From contig DAET01000052.1 of the NCBI GenBank assembly GCA_002497765.1, positions 566 to 11,521 of the forward strand: 10,956 nucleotides of DNA. The letters are read 5' to 3'. Positions 1 to 6,158 of the stretch are shown here, piece by piece (position 1 is the stretch's first letter; every line of letters begins with the position of its first letter). The position numbers were made by a program, and so were the translations under genes. The notes beneath the pieces are model-generated. The model was given only the letters and a program-made list of their open reading frames with translations, did no database searches and was not told the origin of the DNA. The stretch comes from Euryarchaeota archaeon UBA486. GTDB taxonomy: Archaea; Thermoplasmatota; Poseidoniia; Poseidoniales; Poseidoniaceae.

Positions 1-19
1 GAAACCACCTACATGATGG

Positions 20-55
20 CGTCCAAACCCTCACAGCGCGGTGTCGTCCAAACCC
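20..55. repeat. 11-bp direct repeat upstream of the first gene
   Basis: CGTCCAAACCC occurs at 20-30 and again at 45-55, a period of 25 bp, just before the preferred start at 79. It could be a protein-binding site, a trace of local duplication, or chance. If translation starts at 13 or 16, it lies inside coding sequence; the copies would then be in different frames, since 25 is not a multiple of three. The true upstream region is outside the window, so its context cannot be judged. Confidence 0.3.
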
Positions 56-78
56 ATACGGGTCGGCAACGCAACATC

Positions 79-1449
79 ATGAAGCGGAGAAAAAACCGTT
101 TCCGTAGTCTCGCTATGCTTGGTTTGGTAGCCTTTGTCATGCTCTCTCCGCAAGCACAAGAAGCCGTGTTTGGTGAGTTTGGTGGCGTTGAAGAATTCCT
201 GCAATCCCAACTTGCTCCCTACCATGTGTATCCCAACGAAGCGAGCTACACGCTTTCGAAGATCGCCGATGTCTCAAAAGGAAGTGGCGAAGGGGCCGTT
301 ACGGAGAACATCCTGATTCCGCCCACTGTTCGGTCATCCATCTCCGGCGCAGCACAATTTGCCTTCACGGACGGGACCAATCAAACCGAACCGCTTGTGC
401 TTCAACAGACGCTCCAGATTACCCTGGCCATTGACGGCCAAGACATCAACGTCCCCATTGACGGCATGCCAGACAGGAACATCGACAACGCTATCCTCAC
501 CAGCAGTGGACACCAAGTTTGGTGGCCAGCCATCGGAGGCGGAGATGATCAATGCCCGCTCGCAAAATGCGTGAAGGTTCGTGCCAATTTTGACAATGGA
601 GGGTCCGTTCAGTATGCCTTCAATGTTCGAGTCCAATCCACTTCGTATTCGTGGTGGGATGATGGACGAGTCGACGCTCGCATCGCAGGACAAGACATGG
701 GCATCAACGCGGACAACTCGGGGACGTTTGCAGACCTTGCGAATCGAGGAAACGGCGTTCGCCAAGCGCAGTTTGGTGGTTCGTACTGGTACGACCGAGG
801 CGGAACGGCCGGCTACGCCATCAATGGTCAGGATGCCTTGGTGATGGCCACCGCTGATACCATTGCGAGCAGTTTGCCCGAAGGTCGAACCGACAATGCA
901 TACGCGTTTGCTCGTGCCACCTTCGACTATCTCCACGCCTACATTTCTTATGACCGAGATGCACCTTCGACAGCGCGCTCCGGTCCGGCTTGCCTCGCCG
1001 CCAACACGGGCGATTGTGATGAACAAACCAACGCCTTCTTCAGCATCTTGCGTACACGCGGCGTGCCAGGTTGGTACGCCTTCGGTGTGCTCGGTGATCC
1101 GTTCTTCTCCAACGAAGGTTGGGAGGCGCACGCCTGGGGCTACATTCAACTGCCGTTAGCGGACAGTTGGTGTGAAGAGCGAAACATCGTGCTTCAGACC
1201 TGCTTTGTTGAAGCCCAGGTCGATGTGGTGAACAACAAATGGTTGTTGTCCACGCCGACGGCCTACCTTGATTGGATCGAAGAGGCCGACGCCTCAGGCG
1301 GCATGGTGTACGACTACTACCACCCTGTGCGAAGCATATCCTACGGGCAAGGTGAGGCAATTGAGCGCCTACGCAGCTTTGAGACATTGGACGCCGTGGA
1401 ACTGAACGGCGGGTCCTACAAGGTGAAGAAATACGCTGAGGCGTTGTGA
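79..1449 (+). CDS. Exported transglutaminase-like (papain-fold) cysteine protein
   Basis: Seen: a 456-residue protein from the Met at 79. It begins with a basic n-region (KRRKNRFR) and a hydrophobic stretch at about residues 10-24, so it is probably a signal peptide or N-terminal anchor. No lipobox cysteine and no later membrane segment are present. Residues 30-270 are unrecognised and look beta-rich. A transglutaminase-like core follows: Cys313 in GDCDEQTNAFFSILRTRGVPG-like context (GDCDEQTNAFF), His351 in EAHAW, and Asp382 in QVDVVNN, matching the Cys-His-Asp triad of the family. Five other cysteines occur (159, 164, 305, 365, 375). Family knowledge: such domains act as cell-surface proteases, peptide-handling enzymes or crosslinkers; the substrate here cannot be inferred. 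The frame is open from 13, giving 22 more N-terminal residues. I prefer 79 because it puts the basic n-region at the N-terminus, although no clear ribosome binding site is visible. The trkA gene starts 15 nt downstream, so co-transcription is likely. The domain call is fairly sure; the function is not known. Confidence 0.75.
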   Translation: MKRRKNRFRSLAMLGLVAFVMLSPQAQEAVFGEFGGVEEFLQSQLAPYHVYPNEASYTLSKIADVSKGSGEGAVTENILIPPTVRSSISGAAQFAFTDGTNQTEPLVLQQTLQITLAIDGQDINVPIDGMPDRNIDNAILTSSGHQVWWPAIGGGDDQCPLAKCVKVRANFDNGGSVQYAFNVRVQSTSYSWWDDGRVDARIAGQDMGINADNSGTFADLANRGNGVRQAQFGGSYWYDRGGTAGYAINGQDALVMATADTIASSLPEGRTDNAYAFARATFDYLHAYISYDRDAPSTARSGPACLAANTGDCDEQTNAFFSILRTRGVPGWYAFGVLGDPFFSNEGWEAHAWGYIQLPLADSWCEERNIVLQTCFVEAQVDVVNNKWLLSTPTAYLDWIEEADASGGMVYDYYHPVRSISYGQGEAIERLRSFETLDAVELNGGSYKVKKYAEAL

Positions 1450-1451
1450 GA

Positions 1452-1456
1452 GGAGG
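1452..1456 (+). promoter_or_regulatory. Shine-Dalgarno site of trkA
   Basis: GGAGG lies 8 nt before the ATG at 1465, within the 15-nt gap after the stop of the transglutaminase-like gene. It is complementary to the CCUCC found at archaeal 16S rRNA 3' ends. It fixes the trkA start and shows that the gene can be translated from a polycistronic message. It is the clearest site of its kind in the window. Confidence 0.7.
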
Positions 1457-1464
1457 GGCCGAAC

Positions 1465-2877
1465 ATGCGAGTGATTATCGGTGGAGCTGGACGAGTAGGT
1501 ATTGCACTGGCCAAAGCCATGGCGAACGAGAAGTACGACCTTGTGGTGGTTGACAACGATTCACGTGCGGTCGCCAACGCCCAATCCTTGGATTGCTTGG
1601 TGGTCAACGGCAACATTACCAATCGAGAAACACTCCTCGAAGCGGGCATCCAGAACGCCAGCGTGTTCATCGCAGCAACGCCTTCGGACGAAACCAACCT
1701 CATCGCCTGTTCCATCGCAGAACATGCCCATGAAAGCAAGGAAGGCGTTGACCGATTAACCAGCATTTGTCGACTACGGACCTCGTCCTACGTGAACGAA
1801 TTCAAGGCAGGTCATCTGCACGAGTGGGCCAAGGTTGATCACGTGGTCAACCCGCTCCACGGGGCTATTCTGCGACTGAATGCAGGCCTGCGCTCAACCG
1901 AACTTGAAGAGGTTATCCCGTTTGGCGAAGAAGCCTACGTCATCGAATTTGACATCGGCCAGTCCGCCGTCAACCTCGTGGGACGCCCGCTCCGAGAAGT
2001 ACGAGAAGACTTCGTTCATGGCCTGCCAAACATCGTGGGCGTGAAGCGTGACGGGGAGCGGAGTTTCGTTCCGAACGACGACAGTGTCCTCCAAATCGGC
2101 GACCGAATTGCCGTTTCTGTGATTGGCCTCGACAAGTTCAATCCGGCCCTCATCACGTTTGGACATGAGATCTCCTACTTCCCCGAGCACCCCCACGTCA
2201 TCATCGTCGGTGCCTCGCCCATTGGAACAAAGATGGCCGAGGATTGGTTGAAACACGGGGCGAGTGTAACGGTCTTGGAACGTGAACTTCACCTCGCCAA
2301 CAAGCTGGCTGGCTCGAAAACCGGTGGGCATCTCAACATCGACGTCATTCACGGCGACCACCTTGACCGGTCGGTTCTCGAAGAGATTTCGATCGACCAG
2401 TTCGACGTCGCCGTCAGCGCACTTGGCGACGACCACGCCAACATCGCAGCGGTGTTGTTGATGTCGGATCTGGGCGTCCCCCACACTGGTTTGATGCTCC
2501 ATGACGCTGATTTGGTCAAGGTCACCCAACGCATGGGGATCTCGTTCGCTGTTGACCGCCATCGAGTGGCCGTCAACAACATTTTGTCCCACGTTCACCG
2601 AAGCCTTTCCGGGCATTACGCACTCCTTGCCGAAGTTCCTAACGTGGTCGGCATCACGCTCAAGATCACGGAACGAGCAAAATTTGCAGGCAAAAAGGTG
2701 GCTGATGCACAGTTCCCAGACTGGATGCGACCCGCGTTCATCAAGCGAAGAAACTTGGCTGGTGAGTGGGAGTCCATTGAACCCAAGCCCGACCAACTGT
2801 TGCTCGAAAACGACCGAATGGTTCTGTTTTGTTTGAAGGAGAAGGTCTCCGAAGCACAGAAGCGATTCAAGGTGTAA
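1465..2877 (+). CDS. trkA: TrkA, two-domain RCK regulator of Trk potassium uptake
   Basis: This is a cytoplasmic regulator that binds nucleotides and gates the TrkH channel. Seen: 470 residues, the usual length of the tandem-RCK form. RCK-N 1 (about 1-130) opens with the dinucleotide-binding loop GGAGRVG at 6-12 and has an acidic Asp30 at the end of strand 2, which suggests NAD(H) binding. TrkA-C 1 spans about 145-225 (LVGRPLREV, VPNDDSVLQIGDRI). RCK-N 2 spans about 243-375, with VGASPIG at 248-254 and Glu272 at the equivalent acidic position. TrkA-C 2 spans about 385-460, ending in a second LLLENDRMVLF strand pair. In the second loop Ser replaces the middle glycine of GxGxxG, so nucleotide specificity there may differ. 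The start is set by the GGAGG at 1452-1456. Only 2 nt separate its stop from the trkH ATG, as expected for subunits of one transporter. The identification is firm. Confidence 0.93.
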   Translation: MRVIIGGAGRVGIALAKAMANEKYDLVVVDNDSRAVANAQSLDCLVVNGNITNRETLLEAGIQNASVFIAATPSDETNLIACSIAEHAHESKEGVDRLTSICRLRTSSYVNEFKAGHLHEWAKVDHVVNPLHGAILRLNAGLRSTELEEVIPFGEEAYVIEFDIGQSAVNLVGRPLREVREDFVHGLPNIVGVKRDGERSFVPNDDSVLQIGDRIAVSVIGLDKFNPALITFGHEISYFPEHPHVIIVGASPIGTKMAEDWLKHGASVTVLERELHLANKLAGSKTGGHLNIDVIHGDHLDRSVLEEISIDQFDVAVSALGDDHANIAAVLLMSDLGVPHTGLMLHDADLVKVTQRMGISFAVDRHRVAVNNILSHVHRSLSGHYALLAEVPNVVGITLKITERAKFAGKKVADAQFPDWMRPAFIKRRNLAGEWESIEPKPDQLLLENDRMVLFCLKEKVSEAQKRFKV

Positions 2878-2879
2878 TC

Positions 2880-4502
2880 ATGCGCTCCGACGTGCTGAAC
2901 CTGATTCTCGGCTGGACGTTGCTGGCCCTGCTCGTTCCGCTGGGCGTTTGCGGTTTAATCACCCTCTGGCTTGACGGCTGGGTGCTGGCGGTTCAGGCCT
3001 TTCTACCTGCGATGCTCATCAGCGGTGGCTTAGGTGCTGTTATGCTGGGGTTGTTTACACGAACGGACTCAGCGCAGCGCTTGCGAGATTTGGAGGCCTT
3101 CGTCGGTGTTGGCCTGGTTTGGCCACTCACCGTGTTCATCGGTTCACTGCCGTATTGGTTCGGGGGCGTGTTTGTCGGCCCGTTCGTGGAAGATGCGCTC
3201 CTCGTTGACATCATGCGTGGATTTGTGAATTCTTGGTTCGAATCCATGTCCGGATTCACGACCTCCGGTGCTACCGTTCTTTCTCACTCGATGAGCCCCA
3301 ATTGCATTCCCGGCACCACGCCGGATTGCATCAATGCCCAACCTCGGGGCCTCTTGCTCTGGCGCTCACTCACGCAGTGGCTGGGCGGCATGGGGGTCGT
3401 GATGTTGGGCATGCTCGTGCTTTCCCGAATCATCGGCGGTGGCATGGCGCTCGCCCGTGCTGAATTGACCGGTCCTTCGCTGTCTCGTCTTCGACCAAAG
3501 TTGCGGCAGACAGCCATGGCGCTTTGGGGCTTGTACCTTGTTTTGACGCTTGTTGAGATGCTTGCCCTGAAATTCATTGGCGGAATGTCGGTGTTTGATG
3601 CCGTGAATCACGCCTTTACCACGATGCCAAGCGGTGGATTTTCGACGCGTGATGCCAGCATCGCCTACTACGATTCTGCTGTGATAGAGATCATCATCAT
3701 CGTGTTCATGTTCTTGGCGGGGGTCAACTTTACCTTGATGTGGTTGATGGGAACGGGCGATTTCAAGGCCGCTTTCAAGGATGAGGAGTTCCGCACGTAC
3801 CTGTTCTATATCTTTGCTGCCGTGTTCCTCATTACGCTTTCCTTGGTGCTGATCGGTGTGTCCTTCGGCCATGCGTTGTTGGACACGGTGTTCCACGTCC
3901 TTTCCATTGGTACGTCCACGGGGTATGCTTCAGCGGATTATGCTGCTTGGCCAGGCGTGGCACGCATCATCCTGCTGCTGTTGATGATCGTAGGTGCTTG
4001 CGCCGGTTCGACCAGCGGTGGGCTGAAACTCATGCGTATTCGTATTGGGCTCAAGGTCGCTTTCCGTGAGCTGGCTCGTATTGCTCAACCGCGGAAGATT
4101 CACATGATCCGCATGAACGATGAGGTGGTTGAGGACAAGCAAGTCAGCCTGGTGGTTGGTATGCTGTTCATTTGGGTCATTTTGTTCGGTTTCTCCTGCA
4201 TTGTGTTGGCCATGATGATGCCCGATGCATCGTTTGAAACGATCTTTTCTGTCGCTGCATCGGGGTTGGGCAACACCGGTCCAGCCCTTGGCGCCTACGG
4301 GCCCACCGAAACGTGGGCGAGCATGAATTCTGGCTCTTTGATCTTCACGTCCATTCTGATGTGGTTTGGCCGTCTTGAGTTGCTGACGGCGATCATCGTT
4401 CTCCACCCGCACAGTTGGCGCCGTGAGGAGAAGTCCGATGGAGAGCGGCAAGGCATGGCCATGGTCAAGCGAATGCTCGACCGAGATGGTGCCGAGGATT
4501 AG
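2880..4502 (+). CDS. trkH: TrkH/KtrB-family potassium channel subunit
   Basis: This integral membrane, K+-conducting subunit partners with TrkA. Seen: 540 residues, hydrophobic throughout, with the four-fold membrane-pore-membrane plan of the superfamily. Pore loops lie near FTTSGAT (126-132), TTMPSGGFST (247-256), GTSTGY (344-349) and GLGNTGP (462-468). Each has the glycine that stands for the K+ filter. Other family signatures are WRSLTQWLGGMG at 161-172, the AGSTSGGLK gate-region motif at 375-383, and GRLELLT at 497-503. An outer loop holds Cys142 and Cys150, possibly a disulfide. The C-terminal tail from about 510 is charged and cytoplasmic. The ATG at 2880 is preferred over an in-frame TTG at 2829, which would overlap trkA by 49 nt and add 17 polar residues that are just trkA sequence read in another frame. 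AAGGTG just upstream is a weak ribosome binding site. The stop overlaps the stop of the convergent RFC gene. Confidence 0.94.
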   Translation: MRSDVLNLILGWTLLALLVPLGVCGLITLWLDGWVLAVQAFLPAMLISGGLGAVMLGLFTRTDSAQRLRDLEAFVGVGLVWPLTVFIGSLPYWFGGVFVGPFVEDALLVDIMRGFVNSWFESMSGFTTSGATVLSHSMSPNCIPGTTPDCINAQPRGLLLWRSLTQWLGGMGVVMLGMLVLSRIIGGGMALARAELTGPSLSRLRPKLRQTAMALWGLYLVLTLVEMLALKFIGGMSVFDAVNHAFTTMPSGGFSTRDASIAYYDSAVIEIIIIVFMFLAGVNFTLMWLMGTGDFKAAFKDEEFRTYLFYIFAAVFLITLSLVLIGVSFGHALLDTVFHVLSIGTSTGYASADYAAWPGVARIILLLLMIVGACAGSTSGGLKLMRIRIGLKVAFRELARIAQPRKIHMIRMNDEVVEDKQVSLVVGMLFIWVILFGFSCIVLAMMMPDASFETIFSVAASGLGNTGPALGAYGPTETWASMNSGSLIFTSILMWFGRLELLTAIIVLHPHSWRREEKSDGERQGMAMVKRMLDRDGAED

Positions 4503-6079
4503 AACAACGTCATCTGTCCTGGGCTTGGACCGGGGTCGTCATCCTCAGGTTGCTCAACAGTTTCGACGTGATCGTTGGCCACAACACGTGGTCTGGCTGG
4601 TTCTGAGGTGCCTTCCTGGCGTTCTGCTTGTTGATGCTGCAACGCAAGGACGTCAATCTTGTGCTTCTCCTCTGCGACATCGTAGTCCTTGAGAAGCGCC
4701 TTGGACGACCGCCTGGTTTTTGCTAAACCGGCCAAGGAGAGATGTTCTTCACCGGAGAGCCCGAGATTGAGGGAGATGTCGAACAGCGTTGAATCTCCCA
4801 ACGGGCTGTCATCTTGAGACAGCACGTACAACGGGTGAAGGAATTCATCGCGGGTGGTGGCTTTGTTGGTACCTGCCAGGTCGGCCAATTTCTCAACGAT
4901 GCTTCCTCGGCCGACAGGTGCTGAACGGCGCAGGTAGTGCGGGTAAGAAGGGAAAATCCTCCCCTCGAGTGGCACGGCGTTGGCCGTTGAAGCGGCGAGT
5001 GCCGTGAGGTGTTGAGTCCAATAGGTTGACCGGTGGGCTGTGTTGAGGAAGCGCCCCATCATGGCTCGGTCTGCTTGAATCAGTGAAGATGAGCCTCGTC
5101 GAATGCTGGGTCCGTGGGTGAACAACGAGGCGTTGTTCCAGTGCACCCAGTTCAAGAATTCCGACGGGTCTTTGTCAATGGTCCGTATGAGGGTGGAAGC
5201 TTCGTTGCTACTCCTTTCTCTATAGAGGCGGTCAAGGCCAGGAAAGATCTCCACGGTTACGTCCCGTTGACTCGCTTCGGCGTGGGCATGAACCATGGCT
5301 GGTGTCAGAGCCCCTTCTCCCAGGCCCGTCGCCAGCACCTGGAGGTCCCGAACCAACGCACGCAGGTCGCCATGGTTGGTGCTGGCCAGGGCGTCAATGG
5401 CCTTCTCTTCGAATTGCACGCCTTCCTCTCGAAGCACTCGCCTTGCAATGCGCCGCAAAGCCTCATCGCTGGCTCGTACGAAATTGATCTTGATCAAGTG
5501 CTTCGTAAAACGGTCCCGGGTGCTACGCCATGACGAATTCTTGCCCCACAACCCCATTTCTTCGTTGCAGGCAAGAATGACCGGTTGTTTGGTCTGGTCG
5601 AGCAACCTGAGGAGCTCAGCCTTGCCACCAGAATCACCGGAAAGGGTCGAGCCGGGGCGATCATCATCGCTGTCCATCGCTCGCTCGATGCGCTCCTGAC
5701 TGACCTGACGCAGACCACCTGACAAGTGGTCCACCTCGTCCAAAAGAATGAGCGTGCGAGAGGGTGGTGCACTCGGGTCGTGGAACAGGGATCGGTGGGT
5801 TGCACCGCTGGTGGCGGCTTTACGAATGGCCGCTGCATTTCTGGCATCGCTGGCGTTCAGTTCAATGACGTTCCACCCCATGTCCTCAGCGATGGCTCGT
5901 GCAACCGTTGTTTTACCAACACCCGGGGGACCAATCAGCAGAATGGCCTTCTTCTTTGGCGTCCCGTTTTGCCATTCGTCGAGCCATGCTCGAATTTTGC
6001 GTCGTTGGACTTCGTTGCCTTCCAGCAACTGTTCCGAACGGGGACGGTGCCGCTCCGTCCAATCGCTCGGTTGACCCAT
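4499..6079 (-). CDS. rfcL: Replication factor C large subunit (clamp loader)
   Basis: This AAA+ ATPase is the large subunit of the archaeal clamp loader, which opens PCNA and places it on primer-template DNA. Seen: 526 residues from the Met at 6079. The N-terminus has DWTERHRP, typical of RFC-L. Walker A GPPGVGKT is at 50-57, Walker B LLDEVD at 112-117, sensor 1 with Asn172, and sensor 2 in GDLRALVRD around Arg240. The C-terminal domain is weakly conserved and ends in an acidic linker (EQPEDDDPG) and GQMTLF at 521-526, resembling a PCNA-interacting peptide placed at the extreme C-terminus as in other archaeal RFC-L. Unusual features are an insert of roughly 25 residues with DSDDD between Walker B and sensor 1, and extra residues after sensor 1 (GKNSSWRSTRDRF). 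An in-frame GTG at 6145 would add 22 residues without family support. It lies 79 nt after GlyRS, so they probably share an operon. No small subunit gene is in the window. Confidence 0.94.
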   Translation of the reverse strand: MGQPSDWTERHRPRSEQLLEGNEVQRRKIRAWLDEWQNGTPKKKAILLIGPPGVGKTTVARAIAEDMGWNVIELNASDARNAAAIRKAATSGATHRSLFHDPSAPPSRTLILLDEVDHLSGGLRQVSQERIERAMDSDDDRPGSTLSGDSGGKAELLRLLDQTKQPVILACNEEMGLWGKNSSWRSTRDRFTKHLIKINFVRASDEALRRIARRVLREEGVQFEEKAIDALASTNHGDLRALVRDLQVLATGLGEGALTPAMVHAHAEASQRDVTVEIFPGLDRLYRERSSNEASTLIRTIDKDPSEFLNWVHWNNASLFTHGPSIRRGSSSLIQADRAMMGRFLNTAHRSTYWTQHLTALAASTANAVPLEGRIFPSYPHYLRRSAPVGRGSIVEKLADLAGTNKATTRDEFLHPLYVLSQDDSPLGDSTLFDISLNLGLSGEEHLSLAGLAKTRRSSKALLKDYDVAEEKHKIDVLALQHQQAERQEGTSEPARPRVVANDHVETVEQPEDDDPGPSPGQMTLF

Positions 6080-6080
6080 G

Positions 6081-6099
6081 CCTCCCCATCTGCTGGAGG
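6081..6099 (-). promoter_or_regulatory. Inverted repeat abutting the RFC-L start codon
   Basis: Read on the minus strand, CCTCC (6099-6095), a 9-nt loop and GGAGG (6085-6081) end one nucleotide before the ATG at 6079. The GGAGG resembles a Shine-Dalgarno site but is too close to this ATG to serve it in the standard way. It could pair with the upstream CCTCC and form a small hairpin at the start. This may be chance in a GC-rich 79-nt gap, or it may tune translation of the second gene of the GlyRS-RFC pair. Confidence 0.3.
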
Positions 6100-6158
6100 G
6101 TTCTTCAACCTTCAGCACCCCAAGGCGATAGGAAAGTGGTGTCACCGTTCGACCGGCT

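Noticed and set aside
334..1149. 271-codon open frame on the minus strand inside the transglutaminase-like gene
   Set aside because: It is an antisense shadow of a gene with clear motifs; its translation has no recognisable domain and the plus-strand frame carries the catalytic triad.
1894..2796. 300-codon open frame on the minus strand inside trkA
   Set aside because: It lies wholly opposite a firmly identified trkA and has no family features. GC-rich codon use readily leaves such antisense frames open.
2829..2879. Upstream TTG start for TrkH overlapping trkA
   Set aside because: It would add 17 polar residues before the first membrane segment, without family support, while the ATG at 2880 sits 2 nt after the trkA stop.
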